This document shows positions 1 to 7,643 of a DNA stretch of 15,339 bases, piece after piece. The DNA lies in NCBI GenBank assembly GCA_029259935.1, contig JAJDEH010000422.1, positions 1-15,339 on the forward strand, read 5' to 3'. Source of the DNA: Planctomycetota bacterium (GTDB lineage: Bacteria > Planctomycetota > Planctomycetia > Pirellulales > Pirellulaceae). Position 1 is the stretch's first letter. The number at the start of each line of letters is the position of its first letter. Made by a program: the position numbers and the translations under genes. Below the pieces are notes generated by a model. The model made no database searches and was not told where the DNA came from. It worked only from the letters and a program-made list of their open reading frames with translations.

Positions 1-1437
1 ACCGTCGCGATCCAACACGAAGCCGCTGCCGTGACCCGTCATATTTCGGCCCCAGACATTCACGCGCACGATGGACGGTTCGACCTGTTCTATCAGATCG
101 GCAATGGAAATCGCCCCCGGATCCTCTTCCTCGACCTCTTGAGGATCCGTTGCCGGCCCCTTCCAGAACGCATATCCCAACAGCACGACAACCAAGGGAA
201 CCAGCAGCACGGAGGCGACGATCCACCGGGCCTTTGTACTGCCGGAAAGCCGCTGATCGGCCGCGCCGAGTTTGGAATCGGAGTCATCCGCCGGCGAGGC
301 GGCCAATTGGTCGAGACCCGTCGCCTGTTTGCTGATCATTCTAGTCGGTTCGAAGGCATCGGATCTTTTCCGGTGCCACTGGAGCATGACCGACTCGTCA
401 CCCTCCCCGGCAAACTGTCGTAAAGCGTCAATCACGTCGCTCATCGATTGAAAGCGGTCCTCAACGCGCTTGGCGATCATTTTTTGAAGGACGGGTTCAA
501 TCTGGTCAGCCGCGGACCCTAGCTGCGATTGCAGCGACGGTAGGTCGGCCTCGCGGTGGGCCAACAGTTTCTTCATCAACGTATCTTGGGAGTAGGGGGC
601 CGCGCCCGTCAGCAGCGTGTAGAGCGTGCATCCCAAGCTATAAATGTCGGCACGCTGATCGGCGGTGCGCGTGTCTTCTGCTTGCTCGGGACTCATGTAG
701 TCGACCGTGCCCATGATCTGATTCGTATTCGTCAGGGACGCCGCCATCGTGCCCGCTTCGTCTCCCATGGAAAAGTCGCTCAGCCGTGCCAACCCGAGAT
801 CAAGCACTTTGATCTGTCCGTCGCTGCTCAACAACAAGTTGGAAGGCTTGATGTCCCGGTGGATGACTCCCTTTTCGTGAGCATACCGCAGTCCGTCCGC
901 GGCCTGCGAAACACAATGGACCGCCTGGGCAATCGACATCGGCCCATCTTGCTTGATCCGCGATGCCAAGTCTTGCCCGTCGACGTACTCCATGACGAGG
1001 TAGTACTCTCCGTCTTGCTCACGAGTATCGTAGGCAGCCACGATATAAGGGTGGCTCAACTTGGCGACCGTTTCGACCTCACGATAAAATCGCCGCACGG
1101 CTTCAGCGTCCACCAGCAGTTCGGCGGATAACCGCTTGATCGCCACATCGCGCTTCATCAGACGATGCGTCGCTTTGAAGACGGTGCCCATCCCGCCTTG
1201 GCCAATGCAATCCAAGATCGTGTATTCGCCCAATTGCAGCCCGCTGGCCTGGCCCGCGAGTACTTGGTCGACCTGGAACTGAGTGAGCAAACCACGGTCC
1301 ACCAATCGACTGGCGAGTTGGTCGACTGTCAGCGATTCGCCGTCCGGCGGATCCTGCTCGGCAGCCAGCAGGTCGGCCTCTTTGAGTAAGCGATACTGAA
1401 GTATCTCGCGGCGAAATTGTTCGTCGGAAATGGTCAT
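1..1437 (-). CDS. Transmembrane Ser/Thr protein kinase with C-terminal trypsin/HtrA-like domain (C-terminus cut by window edge)
   Basis: The frame is open for 479 codons from ATG (1435-1437) to the left edge, with no stop, so the gene is partial. The first ~70 residues are a charged helical lead. A Hanks-type kinase domain follows: glycine loop GQGGMG near residue 80, VAIK with Lys101, HRDIKPSN at 193-200 (Asp195), DLG at 213-215 in place of DFG, and SPE at 249-251 in place of APE. All catalytic residues are present, so it should be an active kinase. A hydrophobic segment at 405-425 is a single membrane span, followed by an acidic stretch. From about 443 the sequence reads like the opening of a trypsin-like/HtrA protease: VEPSIVRV, then GHGSGFVLDRDG at 468-479. 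The catalytic His, Asp and Ser would lie beyond the window, so protease activity cannot be judged. Inference: cytoplasmic kinase, extracytoplasmic protease or sensor domain. No clear Shine-Dalgarno precedes the start. Confidence 0.93.
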   Translation of the reverse strand, partial: MTISDEQFRREILQYRLLKEADLLAAEQDPPDGESLTVDQLASRLVDRGLLTQFQVDQVLAGQASGLQLGEYTILDCIGQGGMGTVFKATHRLMKRDVAIKRLSAELLVDAEAVRRFYREVETVAKLSHPYIVAAYDTREQDGEYYLVMEYVDGQDLASRIKQDGPMSIAQAVHCVSQAADGLRYAHEKGVIHRDIKPSNLLLSSDGQIKVLDLGLARLSDFSMGDEAGTMAASLTNTNQIMGTVDYMSPEQAEDTRTADQRADIYSLGCTLYTLLTGAAPYSQDTLMKKLLAHREADLPSLQSQLGSAADQIEPVLQKMIAKRVEDRFQSMSDVIDALRQFAGEGDESVMLQWHRKRSDAFEPTRMISKQATGLDQLAASPADDSDSKLGAADQRLSGSTKARWIVASVLLVPLVVVLLGYAFWKGPATDPQEVEEEDPGAISIADLIEQVEPSIVRVNVWGRNMTGHGSGFVLDRDG

Positions 1438-1878
1438 GGATCTAGTTGCCGATCGGGCCCCCTCTTGGGTCGCCTACATGCCCACTAGTAAGTATATCGG
1501 TTGCACGATTCGCTGCCGAGCGGCAAGCGCGTCCATTCGGGTGCCCAGGACCCACGAGAAGGATCCGATTCCGCAGGAAAACATTCCGGGAAGGTGCGGA
1601 AGGTGGCCCTAGTTTCGACCTTGAGCGAGTACTCGATTCAGCCCACGTTCCGTTCGTCGGTCAACTCCGCTTACTAACGGCTTTATTAGCTCAAAAACCA
1701 AAAAGACCTGACGACGACTAATCCGAAACTGGGCCGTTTCAGCGAACTGTCGTACAATCTGGTGGCCAAGCCGGCCCCCATACCACTTGACAACAAACCC
1801 TCTGGCGGATTACCACAACCGTTGAACTTTTTATGGAGTTAAAATAGGCAATTCTCATTGCCTGGAAAGATTCTACAA
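1438..1878. other. Divergent intergenic region between kinase and glucan phosphorylase
   Basis: No convincing gene is seen in these 441 bp. The short open frames have no ribosome-binding site or recognisable protein sequence. Weak promoter-like elements are a TATACT on the minus strand (1491-1496), about 55 bp before the kinase start, and TTGACA at 1787-1792 on the plus strand, which lacks a good -10 at the usual distance. TAAAAT lies at 1840-1845. A 5-bp inverted repeat GAAAC/GTTTC (1725-1729/1736-1740) is present. The only strong structure is the hairpin at 1846-1863, listed separately. Confidence 0.5.
1846..1863 (+). promoter_or_regulatory. Perfect 7-bp hairpin abutting the ribosome-binding site of the phosphorylase gene
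   Basis: AGGCAAT (1846-1852) and ATTGCCT (1857-1863) are perfect inverted copies around a TCTC loop. The purine-rich GGAAAG that serves as Shine-Dalgarno follows at once (1864-1869), nine bases before the ATG at 1879. It could be an RNA hairpin that affects translation initiation, or a DNA operator. No U-tract follows, so it is not a terminator. The role is inference. Confidence 0.4.
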
Positions 1879-4071
1879 ATGAGCGACACGGATACGATGG
1901 ATCTACCACAACCGCTCTCTGGGGTTGGCCATGCTCCGGACGCTCAAGCATTTTATGACAAGTGCATGGCGCTGGCCGGAAATCTTTGGTGGACTTGGCA
2001 TCCCGAAGTTATCAATCTGTTCCGCGATCTGGATCCGATTCGCTGGCGGCAGTTGGATCACAACCCAATTGCGCTGCTGAAGGAATTCACTCCGTTGAGG
2101 CTCGATCAGCGGGCCTCGGAAATGGTACTCTATAGTCGCATCAATCACGCCTATCGGCGTTTGAAAGAGTATCTGGCGAAAAAGCAAACCTGGTCGGCCA
2201 CGCATGCCGGCGTGTTGGGTGCCAAACCAGTGGCTTATTTTTCGGCTGAGTTCGGCATTCATGAGTCGCTGCCGATCTATTCGGGCGGTTTGGGCGTCTT
2301 GTCCGGCGACCATGTGAAGAGTGCCAGCGGTTTGGGCGTTCCCCTGGTGGCGGTCGGCCTGTTTTACTCGCAGGGATATTTTCGCCAACACCTGGACGAG
2401 GACGCCTACCAAAACGAAGAGTATCAAGAAACAAGAGTCGACAACTTGCCGATTCAGCCGGCCCTGTCGCCCACTGGCGAGCCGATCGCGATCAGCATCA
2501 ACACCCGTGACGGCGATCTGCAGGCCAAAGTTTGGCTCATGAATGTGGGCCGTATCCAGTTGTACTTGCTGGATTGCGATGTGGAAGGGAATAGTCCGCA
2601 GGATCGCGAACTCACTAGCACACTGTACGGCGGCGACGAGTTTACTCGGATCCGCCAAGAGTTAGTGCTTGGCGTCGGTGGCGTCAAGGCTCTGCGCAAA
2701 CTTGGTATTACGCCCGGCGTGTACCACCTCAACGAGGGCCACAGCGCTTTTGGTCCTTTGGAAGTGATCCGTCAACGAATGCACGACGACGGGATGACGT
2801 TCGACGACGCGCTGCGCGAAGTGGCCCAGCATACGGTGTTCACCACCCACACGCCGGTTCCCGCCGGGCACGATCGATTTCATTGCGAGGTTGTCGAAGC
2901 CCATCTGGGGCCGCTACGTGACGACCTGGGAATAACTTACGACCAATTGATGGGCTTGGGCCGGGTCGAGCCGCAGAATCATCACGAAACATTTTGCATG
3001 ACTGTCTTGGGCCTCAAGTTGTCGCGACGCGCCAACGCCGTCAGTTCTTTGCATGGCCACGTCAGCCGCCGAATGTGGGCCCACTTGTGGCCGTGGCGTG
3101 TCGAAGAAGAAATCCCCATCGGCCATATCACCAATGGCGTCCACGTTCCCAGTTGGCTGGCCCATCAGATGCGGCAACTGTACGACCGCCACTTTCCCGC
3201 CGAGTGGATCGACCGGATGGGCGAGCCGGAAGTATGGCAATACATTCATTCGTGCGACCCGGGCGAAGTGTGGGAAACGCACAATACCCTGAAGAACCTG
3301 TTGCTCTCGTTTGTGCGCCGCCGCCTCAGCCGCCAATGCCGCCGTCGCGGAGAGAGCGACGAAGCGGTCGAGGCCGCGCGAAGCATGTTGGACCCCAATG
3401 TGCTCACGATCGGCTTTGGGCGCCGCTTTGCAACCTATAAGCGAGCCAACCTGATTCTCAGTGACTTGGACCGTGTCTGCCGGCTGCTGCAGGACAGCGA
3501 GCGCCCCATTCAGTTTGTCTTCTCGGGCAAGGCGCATCCCAAGGACGAACCGGGCAAAGAGCTGATCCGCACGATTGCCAATTTGCGCCACGAAGAGTGC
3601 TTTCGTGGTCGCGTTGTGTTCATCGAAGATTACGACATTAACGTCTGCCGCCACATGATTCAGGGTGTTGATGTGTGGCTGAACAATCCGCGCCGGCCCT
3701 TGGAGGCATCGGGAACGAGTGGACAAAAGGTCGTCCTCAACGGCGGTTTGAATCTGTCGATTCTCGATGGCTGGTGGGCGGAAGCTTATAATGGCTCGAA
3801 CGGATTCGCCATAGGCAAGGGAACGCAACATGTCGACGACGAGATTACTGACCAGCGCGACGCACAGTCACTTTTTGATACGCTGGAGCAAGAAGTGATC
3901 CCTATCTACTACGACCGAGATGTCGACGGGCTGCCGCAAGCGTGGATCAAGATGATGATGAACTCAATCGGTTCGCTGGCTTGGCGGTTCAGCGCCCACC
4001 GCATGGTGATGGACTACACACGCGCGAGCTATGTTCCGGCCGCGGGCGGACTCAGTTGCCAAATGGAATAG
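1879..4071 (+). CDS. glgP: Alpha-glucan (glycogen/maltodextrin) phosphorylase, GT35 short type with DUF3417 N-terminus
   Basis: The 730-residue cytoplasmic enzyme should release glucose-1-phosphate from alpha-1,4-glucans using pyridoxal phosphate. The ATG at 1879 follows GGAAAG at 1864-1869; an in-frame TTG at 1858 sits inside a hairpin and was not chosen. Residues ~1-100 (NLWWTWHPE region) match the DUF3417 lead typical of the alpha-glucan phosphorylase subfamily. Then come YFSAEFGIHESLP from Tyr120 with SGGLG at 135-139, NEGHSAF at 285-291, HTPVPAGHDRF at 324-334, and the PLP-site block EASGTSGQK at 609-617, where Lys617 is the expected Schiff-base lysine. The C-terminus (WRFSAHRMV...) is complete. 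The length is near that of the short DUF3417 class and below the ~800-850 of classical glycogen phosphorylases. No other glycogen gene is in the window. It probably has its own promoter in the upstream divergent region. Confidence 0.95.
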   Translation: MSDTDTMDLPQPLSGVGHAPDAQAFYDKCMALAGNLWWTWHPEVINLFRDLDPIRWRQLDHNPIALLKEFTPLRLDQRASEMVLYSRINHAYRRLKEYLAKKQTWSATHAGVLGAKPVAYFSAEFGIHESLPIYSGGLGVLSGDHVKSASGLGVPLVAVGLFYSQGYFRQHLDEDAYQNEEYQETRVDNLPIQPALSPTGEPIAISINTRDGDLQAKVWLMNVGRIQLYLLDCDVEGNSPQDRELTSTLYGGDEFTRIRQELVLGVGGVKALRKLGITPGVYHLNEGHSAFGPLEVIRQRMHDDGMTFDDALREVAQHTVFTTHTPVPAGHDRFHCEVVEAHLGPLRDDLGITYDQLMGLGRVEPQNHHETFCMTVLGLKLSRRANAVSSLHGHVSRRMWAHLWPWRVEEEIPIGHITNGVHVPSWLAHQMRQLYDRHFPAEWIDRMGEPEVWQYIHSCDPGEVWETHNTLKNLLLSFVRRRLSRQCRRRGESDEAVEAARSMLDPNVLTIGFGRRFATYKRANLILSDLDRVCRLLQDSERPIQFVFSGKAHPKDEPGKELIRTIANLRHEECFRGRVVFIEDYDINVCRHMIQGVDVWLNNPRRPLEASGTSGQKVVLNGGLNLSILDGWWAEAYNGSNGFAIGKGTQHVDDEITDQRDAQSLFDTLEQEVIPIYYDRDVDGLPQAWIKMMMNSIGSLAWRFSAHRMVMDYTRASYVPAAGGLSCQME

Positions 4072-4234
4072 GCTTGCATCCGTCCGAGACGTTACCTCGC
4101 AAGTGCATCGCTAAGAATTCAGCTTGGCGTGACGGGCGTTCAGCGTAGCAATCCCTCAGCGCGGACGGGGATTCGCTTCGCGCGGGCCCGGTCACTCAAC
4201 CGCTGCCGCATAAGTCTATTGAGCGAAAAATGCC

Positions 4235-5197
4235 ATGTCCGTATCCAAGTTTTTGGAAGAGAACTTTCGCCACTTCAACGCCCGCGAGACGCTTGAGGCG
4301 GCTCAGGCGTACCGGCGTCACCTGGAGTCAGGCGGCAAGATGCTGCTGGCGATGGCCGGAGCGATGAGTACGGCGGAACTGGGAATCTCTTTGGCGAAGA
4401 TGATTCGCGCTGGCAAAGTTCACGCGATTTCTTGCACGGCCGCCAATCTTGAAGAGGACATTTTCAACCTGGTTGCGCATGATGAGTACAAGATGGTTCC
4501 GCATTATCGGGACTTGTCACCGGAAGAGGAGGTGCAACTTCGGGATCAGGGTTTCAATCGAGTCACCGACACATGCATTCCCGAAACGGTCATGCGCCAC
4601 ATTGAAGGGCAATTGATCAGCTACTGGTCCGAATCGGCGAAGAAGGGTGAATCTTGGTTTCCTCACGAGTACTTCTTTCGGTTGTTCGACGAAGAAAAAA
4701 TTCAGCCGCATTGCCAAGTGCCGCTCGAACACTCCTGGGTTTACGCCGCGCGGGAGATGGGGATTCCGATTTATGCCCCCGGTTTTGAAGACTCGACGCT
4801 TGGGAATGTACTCGCGGCTCGCGTGATGCAAGGCGAGGTCGGTAGTCATGGCGTGGTTCGCACGGGCACCGAGCAGATGGAACATCTAGTCCGCTGGTAT
4901 CTGGATACCGACCGCGAAGCGCCCATCGGATTCTTTCAGATTGGCGGCGGGATTGCGGGCGACTTCGCGATCTGCGCCGTGCCCTTGATCATTCAAGACC
5001 TGAAACGTGAGTGCCGGCCGTGGCAATACTTCGCACAGATTTCCGATTCGACCACTTCCTATGGATCCTATTCGGGAGCGGTCCCCAATGAAAAAATCAC
5101 CTGGTACAAGCTGGACCAATCCGCTCCCAAGTTCATGATCAATTCCGACGCGTCGATCGTCGCGCCGCTGGTTTTTGCCTACGTGCTTGGCGAATGA
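4235..5197 (+). CDS. Deoxyhypusine-synthase-like protein (bacterial DHS-like family, reaction uncertain)
   Basis: The 320-residue protein shows the deoxyhypusine synthase fold signatures: GGKMLLAMAGAMSTAELG at ~33-50, SCTAANLEED at 66-75, EDSTLGN at 185-191, GGG at 237-239, and ITWYK at 288-292. Lys292 aligns with human Lys329, the residue that carries the aminobutyl intermediate; Trp290 and Glu286 align with Trp327 and Glu323, and Asp186 with Asp243. However, the positions of human His288 and Asp316 hold Asp243 and Tyr279 here. Bacteria lack eIF5A, the eukaryotic substrate, and DHS relatives can act as homospermidine synthases, so an NAD-dependent aminobutyl transfer between polyamines or to an unknown acceptor is the best guess. 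The start at 4235 lacks a clear ribosome-binding site. No other polyamine gene is nearby. Family assignment is firm; reaction is open. Confidence 0.88.
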   Translation: MSVSKFLEENFRHFNARETLEAAQAYRRHLESGGKMLLAMAGAMSTAELGISLAKMIRAGKVHAISCTAANLEEDIFNLVAHDEYKMVPHYRDLSPEEEVQLRDQGFNRVTDTCIPETVMRHIEGQLISYWSESAKKGESWFPHEYFFRLFDEEKIQPHCQVPLEHSWVYAAREMGIPIYAPGFEDSTLGNVLAARVMQGEVGSHGVVRTGTEQMEHLVRWYLDTDREAPIGFFQIGGGIAGDFAICAVPLIIQDLKRECRPWQYFAQISDSTTSYGSYSGAVPNEKITWYKLDQSAPKFMINSDASIVAPLVFAYVLGE

Positions 5198-5268
5198 GCC
5201 CCGGTCGCGTCAAATTCCTCATCCTCCGCGTAATCACAACAGTCAATCGTCTCCGATTTTTCGGTCGC

Positions 5269-5302
5269 TGTACAAATTTCGACCTATTCTTTGAAATGTA
5301 CA
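5269..5302. promoter_or_regulatory. Candidate operator: two TGTACA palindromes in a larger dyad
   Basis: TGTACA occurs at 5269-5274 and 5297-5302, 28 bp apart. The flanks AATTTC and GAAA face each other, which makes an imperfect dyad of the whole 34 bp. A third partial copy, TGTAC, lies at 5323-5327. The block sits 60-93 bp before the GTG start of the secreted repeat protein, a suitable place for a promoter or operator. The regulatory role is inference. Confidence 0.25.
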
Positions 5303-5361
5303 GGGCCCGTGCGGCCTGCTACTGTACGCCCCTCAAGCTCTGCTTTTACGAAGGACGCGTC

Positions 5362-6036
5362 GTGATTAGCAACACTACCAAAATCTGTTTCGTGTTGACA
5401 TTCGGTTGGCTTGGCAATTTCAGCGCGGCGATCGCTCAACAGCCGGTCGCCCCTTTTGCTCCGGCTGTCGCCCCCGCCGCGCCAGCAACCCGACCCGGAC
5501 GGGCAGAATTTCCAACGGTTGGTTTGGTAACGGTTCCGCCACGAATCGCCCTTCCATCAACGTCGGGTCCCCGCCCGCTTTTTCCTTGGCTTCGCCGGCT
5601 CTTCGCCCCCCGCCCGATGCCCGTGGCGGCGGCACCGTACCAAGTCGCTCCCGCGCCTTACCAAGTCGCCCCCTACCAATTCGCGCCCGCGCCGGTTCAA
5701 GTCATCCCCACCCCCGTGCCCGCGCCCTATTACTGTCCACCCGTTCAATGTGTGCCCAACTGTTGCCCACCCGTTCAGTGTTGTCCTGTTGATCCGTGCC
5801 AGCTCGACTGTTGTTCGTCGCTAGATAGTGACACTTCCTTCGTCGATCAAGTGGTCACGACGGAAATCGAAGGGCCGCTGCTGCTGCATCCGGGCAGAGT
5901 ATATAAAGGCTTGCCGGCGGTCGACCAACCGACGCCACGATCAGGACCGCGCGTTATTCCGGTTAGCGTCGAGAGCGCTCAGCCGACCAACAAGCACGAC
6001 TACGATAGTTCGGGCTGGACTTCGGTCGCCAGATAG
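5362..6036 (+). CDS. Secreted proline-rich, cysteine-rich repeat protein of unknown function
   Basis: The frame stays open upstream to an ATG at 5194 that overlaps the stop of the preceding gene, and has another ATG at 5296. I chose GTG at 5362 because GAAGGA (about 5350-5355) lies just before it and because it places a clean signal peptide at the N-terminus: KICFVLTF core, probable cleavage after AIA at residue 25. The mature protein is rich in Pro and Ala (to ~residue 120), with YQVAP-like repeats from Tyr93. A cysteine block at 125-151 has nine Cys in 27 residues, including two CPPVQC copies ten residues apart (125-130 and 135-140). A less biased C-terminal part follows. I recognise no enzyme motif. 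The Cys block suggests disulfide cross-linking at the cell surface or metal binding. Close DNA repeats underlie the peptide repeats. It ends 224 codons after the start. Confidence 0.7.
   Translation: MISNTTKICFVLTFGWLGNFSAAIAQQPVAPFAPAVAPAAPATRPGRAEFPTVGLVTVPPRIALPSTSGPRPLFPWLRRLFAPRPMPVAAAPYQVAPAPYQVAPYQFAPAPVQVIPTPVPAPYYCPPVQCVPNCCPPVQCCPVDPCQLDCCSSLDSDTSFVDQVVTTEIEGPLLLHPGRVYKGLPAVDQPTPRSGPRVIPVSVESAQPTNKHDYDSSGWTSVAR
5638..5777 (+). repeat. Short in-frame coding repeats in the secreted Pro/Cys-rich gene
   Basis: TACCAAGTCGC occurs at 5638-5648 and 5659-5669, with a one-base variant at 5674-5684. CCACCCGTTCA occurs at 5737-5747 and 5767-5777, exactly 30 bp apart. All copies keep the reading frame and encode YQVAP-type and CPPVQC-type units, so the array probably grew by duplication within the gene. 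Confidence 0.7.
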
Positions 6037-6343
6037 CCCCGGCCAGTTGCTATCTCTGCGTCGGGTTACTTCCTCAACAGGGCTGCTAGGCAACTCTGAC
6101 GGGTTGTGACGGTTAATCTACTCGCGCAAACTTTGACATGGGTGGGTGCTAATGGACCGCGTCAGGGTGAGTTAATTCCCTCGACTTGGACGGCTCCAAA
6201 GTCCGATCCCACTGATACAGTCCTTTTCTTTTCCCAATGTTATCCGCGCCACACACGCGAAGACCCCGTCCGTCCGATTCAAATATTACAACGGACCAAG
6301 AGCCGCCCCGACTCATTCCCGCCTACTTGAAAGGATTCAAGTC
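6037..6343. other. Intergenic region before the thioredoxin-like gene
   Basis: No supported gene lies in these 307 bp. An open frame from about 6106 has no ribosome-binding site and its protein sequence is unlike a real gene. A TTGACA at 6134-6139 lacks a matching -10 element. AAAGGA about ten bases before 6344 is the ribosome-binding site of the next gene. I see no clear terminator. Confidence 0.5.
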
Positions 6344-6799
6344 ATGAATCGCCGAACCTCTGTTTCAACACTTGTTGCATTACTCGCCGGCCTGCTTTTT
6401 TTCACCGCCGTCGGCAAAGCGATGGCGGAAGATGCCCAAGTAAGACAAGTCGCTTGGCAAACGGACCTGCGCCGGGCCGCGGAAACCGCCCAAGCGCTGA
6501 AAATGCCGATGCTCGTTAAGGTTGGCGCTCCATGGTGTGTTTACTGCAAGAAGATGACCAAGGAAACGTACAGCAACCGCGAGATCGCCGACCACGTCAA
6601 CCAGTGCTTTATTCCAGTCGTCGTCGACGCCGATCAAAATAAGCAATTCGTCAAAGCAGTCGGTGTGCGTTCGTTGCCCACGACCGTGATTGTTTCGCAC
6701 GACCTAAAGATCATTCAAAGAATCACCGGCTATAAGACAGCCCGTCAGTTGGGCGCTCAGCTTGATCGCGTCTGCCAACACGAGAAGGAAACAAAATAG
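6344..6799 (+). CDS. Exported thioredoxin-fold protein with WCVYC active site
   Basis: The 151-residue protein has a signal peptide (Arg3-Arg4, hydrophobic core ~9-25, probable cleavage after AMA at 26-28). A single thioredoxin-like domain follows. APWCVYCKKM places the redox pair at Cys65 and Cys68, and SLPTT carries the expected cis-Pro at 112. LVKVGAPWCVYC and the NREIADHVNQ stretch resemble the thioredoxin_7/DUF255-like group rather than classical thioredoxin. The likely role is a periplasmic thiol-disulfide reaction, as reductant or oxidant of secreted proteins. It lies downstream of a cysteine-rich secreted protein, so a link to its disulfides is conceivable but is only inference. AAAGGA provides a good ribosome-binding site. 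A further Cys88 and Cys144 lie outside the motif. It converges with the next gene at a 37-bp gap. Confidence 0.9.
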   Translation: MNRRTSVSTLVALLAGLLFFTAVGKAMAEDAQVRQVAWQTDLRRAAETAQALKMPMLVKVGAPWCVYCKKMTKETYSNREIADHVNQCFIPVVVDADQNKQFVKAVGVRSLPTTVIVSHDLKIIQRITGYKTARQLGAQLDRVCQHEKETK

Positions 6800-6836
6800 A
6801 GCTATTCAGTGAACAGGCTGGGGCGTGGGCTCGCTC

Positions 6837-7505
6837 TTAGTACCACACGGCCACGTCATCAAGCGGCTTGCGGCGAAGATCGGGAACCGTGGCGTCGGTG
6901 GCGGGATAGCCGACAGGAAATAGAATGAATGGCTTTTCATTTTCGGGCCGTTTCAGAATGTTCGACAAGAACCCCATGGGGCTCGGCGTATGTGTCAGCG
7001 TCGCCAGCCCCATGTTGTGCAACGCCGTAATGAACAACCCACAAGCAATTCCAACACTTTCTTTGACGTAATAGTTTTTTCGGCGAGTTCCGTCAGTGTT
7101 CAATCCGTGGACTTCTTCAAAGACCACGACAATCCAGGGCACGGTTTCCAGATACGGCTTGTGCCAATCGGTACCCAAGGGAGCGAGTGCTTCGAGCCAT
7201 TCGGGCGGCATGCGTCCCCCTTCGTAGGACATCCGCTCCTCTTGTTCTGCTTCCTGGCGGATACGTCGCTTCACATCGGGATCGCCAACTGCAACAAATC
7301 GCCAGGGTTGCCGATGAGCGCCCGAAGGCGCGGTCGAGGCGGTGGCGATCGCCAATTCGATCAATTCGCGAGGCACCGGATCGGAAGAAAAATCCCGCAC
7401 CGAGCGTCGCGCGGCCAGGAGGTCATGCAACTCACGCGCACGACGCAAACTGTCATCTGGCGACAGCCGTGTCTGTTGATATTCTATGAATGGGTACTTG
7501 GGCAT
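6837..7505 (-). CDS. Iodotyrosine-dehalogenase-like flavoprotein (nitroreductase superfamily)
   Basis: The 222-residue FMN enzyme has RRSVRDF at 33-39 (phosphate/FMN contact) and APSGAHRQPW at 59-68. The C-terminal block VPVGYPATDATVPDLRRKPL region (ending near 214) is strikingly like the end of mammalian iodotyrosine deiodinase. The three residues of that family that hold the zwitterion of a halotyrosine, Glu157, Tyr161 and Lys182 in human IYD, align with Glu90, Tyr94 and Lys116 here, in EERMSY and DWHK. THTP at 171-174 aligns with the TTTP of the human enzyme. By family knowledge the reaction would be reductive removal of iodide (or bromide/chloride) from a halotyrosine. Bacterial homologues with this activity exist, but their physiological role is unclear. 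There is no signal peptide, so it is cytoplasmic. No strong ribosome-binding site is seen. It is 138 bp downstream of the next gene on the same strand. Confidence 0.88.
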   Translation of the reverse strand: MPKYPFIEYQQTRLSPDDSLRRARELHDLLAARRSVRDFSSDPVPRELIELAIATASTAPSGAHRQPWRFVAVGDPDVKRRIRQEAEQEERMSYEGGRMPPEWLEALAPLGTDWHKPYLETVPWIVVVFEEVHGLNTDGTRRKNYYVKESVGIACGLFITALHNMGLATLTHTPSPMGFLSNILKRPENEKPFILFPVGYPATDATVPDLRRKPLDDVAVWY

Positions 7506-7643
7506 TGTCTACGTTCGGAAAGTGTGCGAAGGGTTTCATTGTAGCGACTCGCTCGCGTCGCCTCGATTCGCAAATCACACTAATTGATCGTCATCCGCGG
7601 AATCGCGACGGTCTTCTAGGCGAAGACCTGGGAGACACTCGAA

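Noticed and set aside
556..1131. A 191-codon plus-strand open frame
   Set aside because: It is antisense to the kinase catalytic domain and has no recognisable protein features.
1858..1878. TTG start seven codons upstream of the phosphorylase ATG
   Set aside because: It lies within the hairpin, before the Shine-Dalgarno sequence that serves ATG 1879.
2914..3831. A 305-codon open frame on the minus strand
   Set aside because: It lies wholly antisense to the phosphorylase gene, whose motifs are unmistakable; it is a codon-bias shadow.
5194..5361. An N-terminal extension of the secreted repeat protein from ATG 5194, overlapping the preceding stop
   Set aside because: The extension would bury the signal peptide, and a better ribosome-binding site precedes GTG 5362.
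7544..7561. GCGAC/GTCGC hairpin upstream of the dehalogenase-like gene, considered as a terminator
   Set aside because: The stem is only 5 bp and no U-tract follows on either strand.
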